DNA of 64,000 bases from Mesorhizobium sp. M00.F.Ca.ET.216.01.1.1 (GCF_004010325.2 NZ_SADR02000002.1:124001-188000), one strand, 5' to 3'; shown: positions 28,459-39,608, numbered from the stretch's first letter. Translations and numbers: made by a program. Notes: a model not told the origin generated them from the letters alone.

Positions 28459-31188
28459 TTACCCTTCCTTAGGTCTGGCCGCCCGTGTCAGCAGGCGCTG
28501 GTAAAACAGGCCGATGCCGATCAGTACCGCGCCGAGGCCGATGAAGGACAGCGCCCGCAGCACGCCTTCCAGTTCCGACATGTCGAAGAGGAAGACCTTC
28601 AGCACTGCGATCGAGATCAGCGCGGCCGACGCGATGCGCAGCACCTGCGACTTCAGCCGGACGCCTGCGGTGAGCAGCGCCACGCCGATCAACAGCCACA
28701 GCGCCGAATAGGTGTAGGTCTCCAGCTGGCCGAGGCCGCTCCACAGGCCAATGAACTCGCCCTTGAACAGCCGCCTGACCGACAGCGTGGCGTAGGCGAA
28801 GACGAGCAGTGCCGCCATTAATGCCAGCATTGCCGCATACCATTTCGGCCGCTTGTCGCGGGCATAGAGCGCCAGCCCGCCAGCGGCGATCGCCGGCAAG
28901 AGATAGGCAAGGAAGAGAAGGTCGAATACCGGAATCCAGCCGGTCGATTCGTCTGTGAACAGCGGGTTCAACACCAGAAAGTGCTGGACGACGACGAAGG
29001 CTGCCGAGACCACGCCCGCCGCAAGCGAACCATAGCGCAGCACCGAGCTTGGCGAACGCATGTCGATGGCGACCAGGATGGCGCCGGCGCCGATGGCGAT
29101 CAGCGTGTAGATAGCCTGCTCGGCGAGCGTCGCAGCACCCGTGTCGATGACGCCGCCATGCATGGCGTGGCGCACCAGCATGGCGACGGTGAGCAGCGCA
29201 AACAGCGCGGCGCCCGCCTCCATGGCGAGGCGCGGCCGGCCATTGGTGGTGCGGGCGAGCTGCCAGGCGGCAAAGCCGAAGGCGAGCGCCGGCACGCCGT
29301 AGCCCGGCAGCAGCCAGTTGAAGACCGGCGTCGTCGACAGGAATTCGGCGCCGACGACGGTCGGGTCAAAGGCGACGCGGCCGAGCACCGCAATCACGGT
29401 ACCGACCGAGATCCAGCCGAGCACTGGATAGCTGCGCCAGCGCGTGGCCAGTGCTGGCACGATGGCCGCAGTGCCAAGCAGGATGGTGGTCCAGCCGGAG
29501 CCGAAGGCCATGTGCAGCATCAACAGGCCGGCGGCAGCCGCCCCACTGAGCGCGAACGATACCGCCGCACCGCCCTGCAGCGGCGGCTCCTCAGCGCGCG
29601 CGATCCACTCGCCGCCGGCGGCGAAAACCACGACCAGCAACGCAGCGATGGCTGCGTAGACAAGGTCGCGGTCGAGATTGCCAAAGGTGAACCAGAGCGC
29701 CAGCAGGATGACCAGCGGCGCGATGACGCCCCATGCCGCCCATGAGGCGGACTGCACCCAGGCGGCTGCCGCAAACTTCCGCGCCGCCCGGAAGCCGGCG
29801 CCGATGAAGACCAGCGCGAGCGCGATGCCGATGCGCAGCGTCAAGGCATCGGCCGCTGCCACCGGCAGGCCGTCGAGGCCGCTGGAAATGTCGGAGCCGA
29901 TCGTGGTTGGCGGGATGATGCCGAGATAGACCAGCATCGTCGCCAGGCCGGCGGCATGCAGCAGCGGCAGCGCTCGCGGCCGGTAGAGCGCCACCGCCAC
30001 CAGCGCCACGATCAGCACGGCGCCCGGCACGGCATCACCGGCGGCGGCAAAGACCGGATCGACGAACAGCGCCAGCGCCGAAAGGCCGACGAAGAGACCA
30101 GGCGCGATGGACGGCCAGTCGAAGCCGTGCACGGGTTCGGCCTCGCCGCGAGCGCCGAGCCAGACAAAGGCGAGCACGGCAAGGGTTGCGGCATCGATGA
30201 ACAGGATGGCGGAGAGGTTCGCAGCCGGCGCGTCGGTCATGTAGAGAATGGTCCAGATGCCGGTGCCGACGAAGGCCGCCGCCATCAGCAACCTCCAGTC
30301 GCGCATGCGGGCGATGACGCCGGTGGCGGCAAGCACGATCGCCAGATAGCCGAACAGCGCCCACGGATTGGGCGCCTGCGAGGCGACCAGCATCGGCGTC
30401 ACCATGGCGCCGAGCAGGCCGATACCGGCCAGCGCCTGGCCGTGGACAAGAGCTGCTGCGATCGTCGCCACACCGATGGCGCCGAGCAGCGTGAAGGCGA
30501 GTGTCGGACCGATGAAGCCGTAGATGCCATGCGCGGCATAGACCGTGCCGAACAGGATGAAGGCGCCGGCGGCGGTCAGGATCGCTGGAATGTAGGCGCC
30601 GGCAGCACCCTGCACCGGCACCCGGAAACCGGTACGGCGGATGAACTCGCCAGCAACGACCAGCACCAGGCCGAGCACCGCCGCCATGGCCAGCCGCACG
30701 CCTGGCCCGAAAATACCGGCCTCGATGGTGTAGCGGATCAGGAACAGGCCGCCCAGCGCCAGCGCGATGCCGCCGACCCAGACCGCCCAGCGAGTGCCGA
30801 GCGCCGTTTCGACATCGGTCTGGCGGGCGGCCCTCGCCGCTGCCGCGTCCGGCCTGACAGGCTCCGCCGCAGCCGGCGTCGCTTCACCCGGAGCCCATGG
30901 CCCGGGCACGACCTCGCCGGTGCTGGCATCAGCTGCCGCGGCCGGTGTTTCCGGCGCGCTTGCCGGTGGCGAGGCAATGTCGGCCGCCGCCACAGAAGCC
31001 GCATCCGCCGGCTTACCTTCCGTCGTTGCCTGTTCGGTTGGTTTGGCTGCAGGCGACACGGCACCGGAAAGCACGAGGCTGCGCAGCGCGCCAAGCTCGC
31101 GCTCGATCAGGCCAATGCGGCTCTGCTGGCGCGAGATGATGACGAACAATGCGATGATGGCGACAAGGCCGATCAGGCTTTCAAACAT
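28459..31188 (-). CDS. DUF2339 large polytopic membrane protein
   Basis: This 909-residue protein starts with a membrane anchor (MFESLIGLVAIIALFVIISR), then a coiled segment and an Ala/Pro-rich linker of about 90 residues. More than 20 membrane helices follow. The RWAVWVGGIALALGGLFLIR entry to the membrane domain and the GIGLFYQRLLTRA end are typical of DUF2339. The family has no established function, though it sits in the inner membrane. The gene is monocistronic, divergent from nothing and convergent with vapC. Confidence 0.87.
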   Translation of the reverse strand: MFESLIGLVAIIALFVIISRQQSRIGLIERELGALRSLVLSGAVSPAAKPTEQATTEGKPADAASVAAADIASPPASAPETPAAAADASTGEVVPGPWAPGEATPAAAEPVRPDAAAARAARQTDVETALGTRWAVWVGGIALALGGLFLIRYTIEAGIFGPGVRLAMAAVLGLVLVVAGEFIRRTGFRVPVQGAAGAYIPAILTAAGAFILFGTVYAAHGIYGFIGPTLAFTLLGAIGVATIAAALVHGQALAGIGLLGAMVTPMLVASQAPNPWALFGYLAIVLAATGVIARMRDWRLLMAAAFVGTGIWTILYMTDAPAANLSAILFIDAATLAVLAFVWLGARGEAEPVHGFDWPSIAPGLFVGLSALALFVDPVFAAAGDAVPGAVLIVALVAVALYRPRALPLLHAAGLATMLVYLGIIPPTTIGSDISSGLDGLPVAAADALTLRIGIALALVFIGAGFRAARKFAAAAWVQSASWAAWGVIAPLVILLALWFTFGNLDRDLVYAAIAALLVVVFAAGGEWIARAEEPPLQGGAAVSFALSGAAAAGLLMLHMAFGSGWTTILLGTAAIVPALATRWRSYPVLGWISVGTVIAVLGRVAFDPTVVGAEFLSTTPVFNWLLPGYGVPALAFGFAAWQLARTTNGRPRLAMEAGAALFALLTVAMLVRHAMHGGVIDTGAATLAEQAIYTLIAIGAGAILVAIDMRSPSSVLRYGSLAAGVVSAAFVVVQHFLVLNPLFTDESTGWIPVFDLLFLAYLLPAIAAGGLALYARDKRPKWYAAMLALMAALLVFAYATLSVRRLFKGEFIGLWSGLGQLETYTYSALWLLIGVALLTAGVRLKSQVLRIASAALISIAVLKVFLFDMSELEGVLRALSFIGLGAVLIGIGLFYQRLLTRAARPKEG

Positions 31189-31255
31189 GGCGGTTCCCCC
31201 AAACCAGGCCAGTTTTCACTGACATTCAAATGCGGCGGCCAAACGGCCAGTCCAT

Positions 31256-31774
31256 TCAACGCGCCGCCAGATTGGCTGCCGGAAAGATCGAGCATGTTTC
31301 GGTGCCGAAAGCCAGCAGCTTGCCATTGGCATCCTTCAGCGTCGCTTCCGAAACCGCCAGAGTGCGGCCCTTGTGGACGACCTTGCCTTCGCAGACCACC
31401 TCGCCAGTCTTCGGCGTGATCGGCCGCGTCAAATTCACTTTGAACTCCGCCGTGGTATAGGCCTCGCCCCTGACAAGCAGCGTCTGCACCGCGCAGGCAA
31501 GCGCCGAATCCAGCAGTGTCGCCGCCCAACCGCCATGCACGCCGCCCAGCGGGTTGAGATGGCGCTCGCTCGGCATGCCATGGAACACCGCGCGTCCTTC
31601 CGACACTTCGATAAGATCGAAGTTGAGCTGGAAGGAGATCGGCGGCGCCGGATACTCGTTGTCGATGATGCGCTGGAGCAGTTCCAGTCCGGTGTATTTC
31701 AGGATGTCGCCATGCGGAATGGTGCCGAGGCCGAGGGGCGAGAGCCGGCCGGGGTAGAGTTCCACTTCGCTCAT
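31256..31774 (-). CDS. PaaI-family hotdog-fold thioesterase
   Basis: The start at 31774 ([20 protein letters not shown]) overlaps the recO stop in ATGA. The 172-residue protein has the hotdog motif [20 protein letters not shown], with the catalytic Asp in LDSALACA, and [20 protein letters not shown]. Members hydrolyse aryl- or acyl-CoA thioesters. The substrate is unknown. Being the last gene of the acpS-lepB-rnc-era-recO block, it is probably cotranscribed with them. Confidence 0.87.
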   Translation of the reverse strand: MSEVELYPGRLSPLGLGTIPHGDILKYTGLELLQRIIDNEYPAPPISFQLNFDLIEVSEGRAVFHGMPSERHLNPLGGVHGGWAATLLDSALACAVQTLLVRGEAYTTAEFKVNLTRPITPKTGEVVCEGKVVHKGRTLAVSEATLKDANGKLLAFGTETCSIFPAANLAAR

Positions 31775-32547
31775 GTGGTGGTTTCTCCGGCGGCGATCTC
31801 CCCGCCAATCTCCTTGCAGGCAGCGTGGTGCTTGCGCAAGGCGGCGAGGAAGCCGGCGCGGGCGCCGGGCTGCTCGACGCCGCGCGGTTCGTAGACATGG
31901 CGGGTGAGGAAGAAGCCGGTCAGCCGGAAAGCGTCCTCGATGGCCGCCGGATCGGCGTGCAGGCCGGAGCCGCGCTGCAGGAAGGCCGGCAGCGGCAGCA
32001 TCTTGTCGCGCCACGGTTCGCCTGCGGCGCGCGATACGGCGCGGCCGGATTTCGGCGAGACATAGGCAAGGTCCTGCCTGGTGCCGGTCGCGGCGCACTG
32101 GCTGAGATCGAGGCCGAAGCCGAGCTCTTCGAGGACGAGGAGCTCGAAGTGCGCCACCAGCTCGCCGGCGGCATCCGCATCGTCGAGATGGGCGATCATC
32201 ACGGCAAGCGTCTCGTAGAGGCCGCCATGGGCGTCGCGCTCAGGAAGAAGCCGCAGATGCGCGGCCATGGTCTGCAGCCCATAGACGGCAATGGCGCTGT
32301 CCATCAGCCGGGCAGCGTTCATCTCGATCGCCTCGGCCTGGAAGATGCCGAGATGCTCGTCGAGCCGCGCCCGCCACAACAGGTCGACGCGGTTGCCGGG
32401 CTGAAGCACCGGCTGCTGCTTGCGCGAGCGGCCGCCGCGCACAAGGCCGAGATGGCGGCCATGCGCGCGCGTCATCACCTCGAGGATGGCGCTGGTTTCG
32501 CCATGCTTGCGGGTGCCGAGAATGATTCCCTCGTCATGCCATTCCAT
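31771..32547 (-). CDS. recO: DNA repair protein RecO
   Basis: This 258-residue protein starts [20 protein letters not shown], the N-terminal OB-fold of Rec[21 protein letters not shown] and [18 protein letters not shown] continue the family pattern, and the helical C-terminal domain includes [20 protein letters not shown]. RecO promotes RecA loading on SSB-coated DNA and annealing. It follows era by about 75 bp, as in many alphaproteobacteria. Confidence 0.93.
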   Translation of the reverse strand: MEWHDEGIILGTRKHGETSAILEVMTRAHGRHLGLVRGGRSRKQQPVLQPGNRVDLLWRARLDEHLGIFQAEAIEMNAARLMDSAIAVYGLQTMAAHLRLLPERDAHGGLYETLAVMIAHLDDADAAGELVAHFELLVLEELGFGLDLSQCAATGTRQDLAYVSPKSGRAVSRAAGEPWRDKMLPLPAFLQRGSGLHADPAAIEDAFRLTGFFLTRHVYEPRGVEQPGARAGFLAALRKHHAACKEIGGEIAAGETTT

Positions 32548-32622
32548 GACGAGAGCTTGTCACCGCTTGGATGACGAAATCAAGATTTTGCTTTTGCGGC
32601 ACCGCAGCGTCGCTGAACAAGT

Positions 32623-33555
32623 TCAGTGCGGAAACTCAAGCCCCATCTCGCGGTAACGCTCGGGATCGTCGCCCCAGTTCTCGCGTACCTTGACGAACAG
32701 GAAGAGGTGCACCTTCTGTTCGAGGATGCCTGATATCTCCATGCGCGCCGCCTGGCCGATGGCGCGGATCGTCTCGCCCTTGTGGCCGAGCACGATCTTC
32801 TTCTGGCTGTCGCGCTGGACATAGATGACCTGCTCGATGCGCACCGAGCCGTCCTTCTTCTCTTCCCATTTCTCGGTCTCTATATGGGAGGAATAGGGCA
32901 GTTCCTGATGCAGCCTGAGATAGAGCTTTTCGCGGGTGATCTCGGCGGCGAGCTGGCGCATCGGCAGGTCGGAGATCTGGTCCTGCGGATAATACCAGGG
33001 GCCGGCAGGCAAGGTTTCGGCGAGATAATCGAGCAAGTCCTTGCAGCCCGAGCCAGTCAGCGCCGAGATCATGAAGGTACGCTTGAACGGCACACGCTCG
33101 TTGGCTGCCGCCGACAATGCCAGCAGCGCCTCGGGCTTGACCCTATCGACCTTGTTGAGGATCAGCACCCTCGGCTGCTGGACATCCTTCAGCCGTTCGA
33201 GGATGGCGTCGGCGTCGCCCCTGATGCCGCGCTCGGCGTCGATCAAAAGCAGCACGACATCGGCATCCTTGGCGCCGCCCCAGGCGGTGGTCACCATCGC
33301 CGTGTCCAGCCGGCGCTTCGGCTTGAAGATGCCTGGTGTGTCGACGAAGACGATCTGGGCGTTATGATGGATGGCGATGCCGCGCACGATGGCGCGCGTC
33401 GTCTGCACCTTGTGGGTGACGATCGACACCTTGGCACCGACCAGCTGGTTGACCAGCGTCGATTTCCCTGCGTTGGGCGCGCCGATCAGGGCGACGAAGC
33501 CCGAGCGCGTAGGGGTGGCCCCCGTTGCAGAAGAGACGTCTTCGGTGGCGGTCAT
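32623..33555 (-). CDS. era: GTPase Era
   Basis: This 310-residue GTPase has G1 GAPNAGKST, G2 in the KVQTTRA loop, G3 DTPG and G4 NKVD, followed by a C-terminal KH domain around VIYVQRDSQKKIVLGHKGET. Era binds 16S rRNA and matures the 30S subunit. Its ATG overlaps the rnc stop in ATGA, so it is translated with RNase III, a conserved pairing. Confidence 0.96.
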   Translation of the reverse strand: MTATEDVSSATGATPTRSGFVALIGAPNAGKSTLVNQLVGAKVSIVTHKVQTTRAIVRGIAIHHNAQIVFVDTPGIFKPKRRLDTAMVTTAWGGAKDADVVLLLIDAERGIRGDADAILERLKDVQQPRVLILNKVDRVKPEALLALSAAANERVPFKRTFMISALTGSGCKDLLDYLAETLPAGPWYYPQDQISDLPMRQLAAEITREKLYLRLHQELPYSSHIETEKWEEKKDGSVRIEQVIYVQRDSQKKIVLGHKGETIRAIGQAARMEISGILEQKVHLFLFVKVRENWGDDPERYREMGLEFPH

Positions 33556-34280
33556 GCCGCGCTCCCCTCATTAAACCAGACGCCTTCGCGCAACAGCAGC
33601 GCCGCGGCAGCGGCCTGCTCGGCTTCGCGCTTGGAACGGCCGCTGCCGCTCGCCGGCGGATAGGCGCCGACCTTGACGCTGACCGTGAACAGCGGATCGT
33701 GATCCGGCCCCTCGCGGCTGTCGATTGCATAGACCGGCACCGCGCCGGCCGCCGCCTGGTGTGCCCATTCCTGCAATTCAGTCTTGGCGTCACGGCGGGC
33801 GGCACCGATGGCCTGCGAGCGAGGCCGCCAGTATTTGTGGATGAAGGCGCTGGCCGCTTCCAGCCCGCCGTCGAGATAAAGCACGGCGATCAGCGATTCC
33901 AGCGCATCGGCGCGCAGATTGACGCGCTTGCGCCCGTCGAGGCCGCGCACGTCCGAGCCGGCGCGGATCAGCTCCGGCAGGCCGATCTCCTCGGCGATTT
34001 CCGCCAGCGCCTCGGCATTGACCAGCGCGTTGAGCCGCAGCGACAGCTCACCCTCGGCAGCATCGGGAAACGCGGCCAGCAGCATGTCGGCAACGACAAG
34101 GCCAAGAACGCGGTCACCGAGAAACTCAAAACGCTCATAGTCGACGCCGGCGTGGCTGCCGCGGGCGCTGGCATGGGTCAGCGCGCGCTGCAGGCGCTGG
34201 TGGTCGGAAAATGTATGACCGGTACGCTCCTTGAGCGCTTCGGCGAGCGCACCGGCAGTCAAGCGTTTTGTCGCCGCCAT
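33552..34280 (-). CDS. rnc: Ribonuclease III
   Basis: The start at 34280 (MAATKRLTAGALAEALKERT) is preceded by TTAGGG; the frame opens upstream to a TTG at 34295 that would overlap lepB. The signature YERFEFLGDRVLGLVVADML supplies the catalytic Glu/Asp pairs of the nuclease domain, and ADALESLIAVLYLDGG the second acidic site. A C-terminal double-stranded RNA-binding domain ends in GRSKREAEQAAAAALL. It starts 4 bp after the lepB stop. Confidence 0.96.
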   Translation of the reverse strand: MAATKRLTAGALAEALKERTGHTFSDHQRLQRALTHASARGSHAGVDYERFEFLGDRVLGLVVADMLLAAFPDAAEGELSLRLNALVNAEALAEIAEEIGLPELIRAGSDVRGLDGRKRVNLRADALESLIAVLYLDGGLEAASAFIHKYWRPRSQAIGAARRDAKTELQEWAHQAAAGAVPVYAIDSREGPDHDPLFTVSVKVGAYPPASGSGRSKREAEQAAAAALLLREGVWFNEGSAA

Positions 34281-34284
34281 AACC

Positions 34285-35034
34285 CTAATTGACAAAGTGC
34301 AACAGGCGCGAGGCGCGCATCAGCGACGGCCATTTCCAGATTTCGAGCGGGCTGGCGCTGTCGGCGATCGAGAAGAAGATGACGTTGGCACGGCCGACCA
34401 GGTTCTCGTCCGGCACGAAACCGACCGAGAAGCGGCTGTCACTGGAATTGTCGCGGTTGTCGCCCATCATGAAATAGTGGCCGGGCGGCACGTCGAATTC
34501 GCGGGTATTGTCGCCGATCGAGTTCGGCGTCAGGTCGAGCGTGTCGTAAGTGATGCCGTTTGGCAGTGTCTCGCGATAGACGTCGACGGGACGGTCGACT
34601 TCGGTGACGTCGGGATTGTCGATCTGGCCGACCTTGACGCGCGGCACGCCGACGCCGTTGATGAAGAGCTGGCCATCCCTGACCATGATCTTGTCGCCCG
34701 GCAGGCCGATGACGCGCTTGATGTAGTCGACGGACGGGTCCGGCGGGAACTTGAACACCACAACGTCGCCACGCTTCGGCTCGCTGCCCCAGATGCGGCC
34801 GGAAAAGATGTCCGGTCCGAATGGCAGCGAATAGCGCGAATAGCCATACGCCCATTTGGTGACGAACAGATAGTCGCCTTCGAGCAAAGTCGGACGCATC
34901 GACCCGGACGGGATCGAGAACGGTTGGAACAGGAGCGTGCGGATGACCAGTGCAAGCAGCAGTGCCTGGACGATGACGCTGACGGTTTCGCCAAGCCCGC
35001 CGGATTTCTTCTGTGTTTTTTCAGCCACGCTCAT
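34285..35034 (-). CDS. lepB: Signal peptidase I
   Basis: This 249-residue inner-membrane serine protease has one membrane helix (VSVIVQALLLALVIRTLLF). The catalytic Ser45 is in SGSM and the general base Lys106 in DYIKRVIGLPGD, followed by box E GHYFMMGDNRDNSSDSR. It removes signal peptides from exported proteins such as the porins in this window. It is the second gene after acpS in the conserved block and lies 4 bp before rnc. Confidence 0.95.
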   Translation of the reverse strand: MSVAEKTQKKSGGLGETVSVIVQALLLALVIRTLLFQPFSIPSGSMRPTLLEGDYLFVTKWAYGYSRYSLPFGPDIFSGRIWGSEPKRGDVVVFKFPPDPSVDYIKRVIGLPGDKIMVRDGQLFINGVGVPRVKVGQIDNPDVTEVDRPVDVYRETLPNGITYDTLDLTPNSIGDNTREFDVPPGHYFMMGDNRDNSSDSRFSVGFVPDENLVGRANVIFFSIADSASPLEIWKWPSLMRASRLLHFVN

Positions 35035-35110
35035 GTCGTCCTCGATTGTGCGTTGGTTGGTATAGAGTCTCGACGCGCGCTGGGCAACGCCGGCCAGTGG
35101 TCAGATGCAA

Positions 35111-35524
35111 TCAATATGGCGCTTCTTCGACGGGCAACGCCTCGATGATCACGAAGGCTTGAGCAAGCGGAAAATCATCGGTGATCGTGAGGTGTATCGC
35201 CGCCCTGTGTCCCTTCGGCAGGATTTTGTCCAATCGCGCCGCCGCCCCGCCGGTCAGCGCCATGGTCGGCTTGCCGCTCGGCTGGTTGACGACGCCCATG
35301 TCGCGCCAGAACACGCCCTGTGCCAAGCCGGTGCCGAGCGCCTTGGCGCAGGCTTCCTTGGCGGCAAAGCGCTTGGCATAGGAGGCTGCGCGTGCCCTGC
35401 GGTTTTCGGAGCGGGCCTGCTCGACCTCGGTGTAGATGCGCTGGATGAAGCGCTGGCCGTGCCGTTCCAGCGACTTTTCGATGCGTCTGATATTGATCAG
35501 GTCGCTGCCGATGCCGATGATCAT
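35111..35524 (-). CDS. acpS: Holo-[acyl-carrier-protein] synthase
   Basis: The start at 35524 ([20 protein letters not shown]) overlaps the DUF2062 stop in ATGA. The 137-residue protein has the Mg-binding Asp8 in GIGSDL and Glu in [15 protein letters not shown], as in AcpS-type phosphopantetheinyl transferases. It transfers 4'-phosphopantetheine from CoA to acyl carrier protein. Codons upstream of the ATG in the open frame belong to a shadow of DUF2062. Confidence 0.95.
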   Translation of the reverse strand: MIIGIGSDLINIRRIEKSLERHGQRFIQRIYTEVEQARSENRRARAASYAKRFAAKEACAKALGTGLAQGVFWRDMGVVNQPSGKPTMALTGGAAARLDKILPKGHRAAIHLTITDDFPLAQAFVIIEALPVEEAPY

Positions 35525-36111
35525 TCCGCGGGAACTTCCCGCCCGGCTTGCCCAGCCCGTCCGGCTTTCCCGGCCTTTTCGGCCAGGCGCTTGCGCCGCT
35601 GTTCGCGGAAGGCGGTCATGCCCCAGCGGGTGACGCCGTAGAACAGAAGGCCGAAGATCAGACCAAGCGGTACGGCGCCGATCATCATCGGCTTCAGGAT
35701 CGGTCCCCACAATTGCGCGAAGGAAAGGTTGTGCAGCATGTCGCCGAGATGCGCCGGCGGCCCATGCACCGGCAGCCGTTCGTGCAGGATCAGCTTGCCG
35801 ACCTCCCAGGACGCCCCCCACAACAGCGGAAAGGTCAGCGGATTGCCGACCGCCGTGCCGAGCGCTGCCGCGACCAGATTGCCCGCGATGAGCCAGGAGA
35901 TGACGAAGGCGATGATGAAGTGAGAGCCGAGCGGAAAGAACGATGCGAACACGCCCGCCGCAACGCCAGCGGCCACCGCGTGCGGTGTGGCCTTCAGCCG
36001 CAGGATGCGCTTGGAAAAATACAGCAGCGAGCGCGAAAACGAGCGGCGCGGCCATAGATAAGTACGCACCCGCTCGAAAAATCCGTCAGGCTTGCGGCGT
36101 CGAAAAAGCAC
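35521..36111 (-). CDS. DUF2062 membrane protein
   Basis: This 196-residue protein starts [20 protein letters not shown] and has [20 protein letters not shown] and [20 protein letters not shown], hallmarks of DUF2062. There are about three membrane helices and a basic/alanine-rich C-terminal tail. The family has no firm function. In alphaproteobacteria it commonly sits between rsh/pyrE and acpS, as here. It overlaps acpS by 4 bp. Confidence 0.88.
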   Translation of the reverse strand: MLFRRRKPDGFFERVRTYLWPRRSFSRSLLYFSKRILRLKATPHAVAAGVAAGVFASFFPLGSHFIIAFVISWLIAGNLVAAALGTAVGNPLTFPLLWGASWEVGKLILHERLPVHGPPAHLGDMLHNLSFAQLWGPILKPMMIGAVPLGLIFGLLFYGVTRWGMTAFREQRRKRLAEKAGKAGRAGQAGREVPAE

Positions 36112-36346
36112 TCTGTTACAGTTCCCAACTCACCAAAGGTTTCGCGCCGGCCAGTCCGGCCGGGGCGCATAAACCATATCTTGCGCTTTGAGGTCGCCGG
36201 AAGGCAACAACGACTTTGATATAGCGACGCGCCGGCCCAAGGACAACTGAAGGGCTGACGGCTCACCGGCCGCAGTTGCAGCCTTTCAGGACCGGCGTTT
36301 CGCCATCCCAACGCAGTACAATCACGGCGGATTTGAGGAGCGCCAC

Positions 36347-36727
36347 CTACAATCTGTATTCGCTGACCTCGACGAGATTGCCGTCAGGGTCACGGAAATA
36401 GACCGACATCATCGGCCCACGGGCGCCGATCCGTTCGACCGGACCGACTTCCACGGCAACGCCGTTGGCCGCCAGGCTGGCGCATATTTCGGCGAGCGGC
36501 CGGGCAGCGACCAGGCAGAAATCGCCGGAGCCGGGCGTCGGCGCCTTGGCCTTCGGCTCGAAGGTGCGGCCTACTTCATGCAGATTGATCTTCTGCGTTC
36601 CGAACAGCAGCGCCGTCGGCCGGTCCGGCTCGTCGAGGCGCTGGAAGCCGAGCACACGCCGGTAGAAGTCGCAGCTGTCGTCGACAGAGCGAACCGTCAG
36701 CACGAAATGATCGATGCCGGCAATCAC
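36347..36727 (-). CDS. VOC-family (glyoxalase fold) protein
   Basis: A GTG at 36727 (V/M-IAGIDHFVLTVRSVDDS) is chosen as start; the frame is open to 36784 but those codons overlap the pyrE end and lack resemblance. The 126-residue product has paired VOC modules with His in GIDHFVLTV, His in KINLHEVGR, and Glu in DPDGNLVEVSEYR as candidate metal ligands. The substrate is not known. It lies 13 bp downstream of pyrE and is probably cotranscribed with it. Confidence 0.82.
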   Translation of the reverse strand: MIAGIDHFVLTVRSVDDSCDFYRRVLGFQRLDEPDRPTALLFGTQKINLHEVGRTFEPKAKAPTPGSGDFCLVAARPLAEICASLAANGVAVEVGPVERIGARGPMMSVYFRDPDGNLVEVSEYRL

Positions 36728-36740
36728 GGCATTGTTTCTC

Positions 36741-37319
36741 TCAAATATTGCGGCTGCCGGGCTTGATTGCCGGTATGGCGGCAAGCTCGGGCGGCAGCCT
36801 GTCGGCCGGATAGGCCGGAACCTCGTATTCGGCGAGCGCGATCAGCGGCACGCCGACATCGGTCTTGCCGGCCGAGCGGTCGATGATGCAGGCGGCGGCG
36901 GCGACCTCGGCGCCGAGCGCGCGCAGGCATTCGATGGTCTCGCGGATCGACAGGCCCGTGGTGACGATGTCCTCGACGATGACGACGCGCGCGCCTCTGG
37001 CGATCTCGAAGCGGCGGAGCCGGAATTCGCCCCCTTCCCGCTCGACCCAGATCGCCGGCACGCCAAGATGGCGCGAGGTCTCGTAGGCCGGGATCAGCCC
37101 GCCGACCGCCGGGCCGACGACATAGTCGATCCTGCCCGGCACCGCAGCGCGGATCTTTTCGGCCAGCGCCTTGCACAGGCGCTCGGTCTTGTCGGCATGC
37201 ATGAAGACCCGCGCCTTCTGCAGGAACACCGGGCTTCGCAAGCCTGACGTCAGGATGAAATGCCCTTCGAGGACGGCGCCGGCCTCGCGGAAAATGCTCA
37301 GCACTTCGTCGGTGTTCAT
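36741..37319 (-). CDS. pyrE: Orotate phosphoribosyltransferase
   Basis: The start at 37319 ([20 protein letters not shown]) has GGAGG about 10 bases upstream. The 192-residue enzyme has the PRPP loop [19 protein letters not shown] and the flexible-loop lysines near [14 protein letters not shown]. It adds ribose-5-phosphate to orotate in pyrimidine synthesis. It follows rsh by 31 bp on the same strand, a common alphaproteobacterial arrangement. Dihydroorotase lies elsewhere in the window. Confidence 0.94.
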   Translation of the reverse strand: MNTDEVLSIFREAGAVLEGHFILTSGLRSPVFLQKARVFMHADKTERLCKALAEKIRAAVPGRIDYVVGPAVGGLIPAYETSRHLGVPAIWVEREGGEFRLRRFEIARGARVVIVEDIVTTGLSIRETIECLRALGAEVAAAACIIDRSAGKTDVGVPLIALAEYEVPAYPADRLPPELAAIPAIKPGSRNI

Positions 37320-37350
37320 CGCTGCTTTGCCTCCGTGCCCGATAGGGATG

Positions 37351-39579
37351 TCAACCGTTGACGCGTCGCGCATCGCTGACGCTCGAATTGTCCTTGAGCT
37401 GCGCAAGCAGCCGGTTCAGGTGCTTCAGATCCCAGACTTCGAGATCGATCAGCATTTCGGTGAAATCGGGCGCGGTGCGCACCATCGACAATGTATGGAT
37501 GTTGGCGTCGTTCGACGCAACGACCTGGGCGATGTCGGCCAGCGAGCCCGGCGCGTTGATGGCGGTGACCGAGACGCGTGCCGGAAAGCGCTCCTTGGTG
37601 CGCTCGTCTATGTCCCAGCGCACATCGATCCAGCGCTCGGGCTGGTCGTCGAAGGCCTGCAGCGCCGGCGACTGGATCGGATAGATGGTGATGCCGGTTC
37701 CCGGCTGCACGATGCCGACGATGCGGTCGCCGGGCACCGCGCCTTCCGGGGCGAAGCGCACCGGCAGGTCGCCGCGCACGCCGCGGATCGGTACGGCACC
37801 ATCCTTAGGCTGGTCCTTGTCCTTGCGGGCAGCGCGGCCCGGAATCTGGAACAGCATGCCGGCGGCGTTGCGGATCTTCGACCAGCCCTCCTCGCGCTGC
37901 TTGGGCGCCGCCAGCGTGACGCGCTCGTCCTTGTAGTCGGGAAATACCGCCTTCATGACGTCGGTGGAGGCAAGCTCGCCGCGGCCGACCGAGGCCAGTA
38001 CGTCCTCGATGTCCTTGCGCGCCAGCCGGTGCAGCACCGGCTTCAGGCTTTCCTTGGTGTAGGTCTTCCCCGCCCGTTCGAAGGCGCGCTCCAGAATACG
38101 CGCGCCGAGGCCCGAATACTGTTTACGGATGGCAGCCTTGGTGGCGCGGCGGATGGCCGAGCGCGCCTTGCCGGTGACGACGACCGATTCCCAGGCCGCC
38201 GGCGGCACCTGCGCCTTGGAGCGGATGATCTCGACCTCGTCGCCGTTTTTCAGTTCCGTCATCAGCGGCATGATGCGGCCGTTGACCTTGGCGCCGACGC
38301 AGGTGTCGCCGACATCGGTGTGCACCGCATAGGCGAAGTCGATCGGCGTGGCGCCGCGCGGCAGTGCGATCAGCATGCCCTTCGGCGTGAAGCAGAACAC
38401 CTGATCCTGGAACAGTTCCAGCTTGGTGTTCTCGAGGAAATCCTCGGGATTGTCGCCTTCGGCCAACTGCTCGATGGTGCGCCGCAGCCAGGCATAGGCA
38501 TTGGTCTCCTTCGAGATCGCGTGGGCAGTGCCGTTCACCTTGCCGCCGCTATCCTTGTAGATCGAATGCGCGGCAACGCCGTATTCGGCGATCTTGTTCA
38601 TCTGGCGGGTGCGGATCTGCAATTCGACGCGCTGGCGCGACGGCCCGACTATGGTGGTGTGGATCGACCGGTAGTCGTTCTGTTTCGGCGTCGAGATGTA
38701 GTCCTTGAAGCGGCCGGGCACCATCGACCAGGTGGTGTGGATTGCGCCGAGCGCGCGGTAGCAGTCCTCGACCGTCTCGACCACGACGCGGAAGCCGAAA
38801 ATGTCGGACAGCTGCTCGAAGGACAGCGCCTTGGCTTCCATCTTGCGGAACACCGACCACGGCTTCTTCTGGCGGCTCTTGACCTCGGCCTTGATGGCAT
38901 ATTTGTCGAACAGCGTGGACAGCGCCTCTTCGATCTCCGACAGCACGCCCTTGTTGCGCTCGAAGATTTCGGCAAGCCTGGCGGTGACGGCGCGATAGGC
39001 TTCCGGATTGATGAAGCGGAAGGCGATCTCCTCCAGCTCCTCGCGCATGCCCTGCATGCCCATGCGCCCGGCCAGCGGCGCATAGATATCCATCGTCTCT
39101 TCGGCGATGCGCAGGCGCTTGGCTTCCGGCACATGGTTGAGGGTGCGCATGTTGTGCAGCCGATCCGCGAGCTTGACCAGAAGCACGCGAACGTCTTCGG
39201 AGATCGCCAGCAGGAGCTTGCGCAGGTTCTCCGCCTGCTCGGCCTTCTTGGAGACGAGGTCGAGCTTCTTCAGCTTGGTCAGGCCTTCGACCAGCTTGCC
39301 CATTTCGGGACCGAACAGCTCGTCGATCTCGGCCCGCGTCGCCGTGGTGTCCTCGATCGTGTCATGCAGCAAGGCAACCGCGATCGTCGCCTCATCCATG
39401 TGCATTTCGGTGAGGATGGCGGCGACTTCGAGCGGATGCGAGAAGTAGGGGTCGCCGGAGGCACGTTTCTGGTGGCCATGCTTCTGCATGGCATAGACAT
39501 AGGCCTTGTTCAGCAACGCCTCGTTGACGTCAGGCTTGTAGCGCTGGACGCGCTCGACAAGCTCATACTGACGCATCAT
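37351..39579 (-). CDS. rsh: Bifunctional (p)ppGpp synthetase/hydrolase Rsh
   Basis: This 742-residue protein of the RelA/SpoT family has an N-terminal HD hydrolase with metal ligands at His48 and the LLHDTIEDT dyad (His72, Asp73). The synthetase domain contains [20 protein letters not shown] and [23 protein letters not shown] ([20 protein letters not shown]), helical and ACT domains follow. Keeping the HDTIED motif means the hydrolase should be active, as expected for the single Rsh of alphaproteobacteria that governs the stringent response. It lies downstream of rpoZ, from which two hairpins separate it. Confidence 0.96.
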   Translation of the reverse strand: MMRQYELVERVQRYKPDVNEALLNKAYVYAMQKHGHQKRASGDPYFSHPLEVAAILTEMHMDEATIAVALLHDTIEDTTATRAEIDELFGPEMGKLVEGLTKLKKLDLVSKKAEQAENLRKLLLAISEDVRVLLVKLADRLHNMRTLNHVPEAKRLRIAEETMDIYAPLAGRMGMQGMREELEEIAFRFINPEAYRAVTARLAEIFERNKGVLSEIEEALSTLFDKYAIKAEVKSRQKKPWSVFRKMEAKALSFEQLSDIFGFRVVVETVEDCYRALGAIHTTWSMVPGRFKDYISTPKQNDYRSIHTTIVGPSRQRVELQIRTRQMNKIAEYGVAAHSIYKDSGGKVNGTAHAISKETNAYAWLRRTIEQLAEGDNPEDFLENTKLELFQDQVFCFTPKGMLIALPRGATPIDFAYAVHTDVGDTCVGAKVNGRIMPLMTELKNGDEVEIIRSKAQVPPAAWESVVVTGKARSAIRRATKAAIRKQYSGLGARILERAFERAGKTYTKESLKPVLHRLARKDIEDVLASVGRGELASTDVMKAVFPDYKDERVTLAAPKQREEGWSKIRNAAGMLFQIPGRAARKDKDQPKDGAVPIRGVRGDLPVRFAPEGAVPGDRIVGIVQPGTGITIYPIQSPALQAFDDQPERWIDVRWDIDERTKERFPARVSVTAINAPGSLADIAQVVASNDANIHTLSMVRTAPDFTEMLIDLEVWDLKHLNRLLAQLKDNSSVSDARRVNG

Positions 39580-39608
39580 GGGCAGGATCTCGCAGCGCTG
39601 AAATGAAT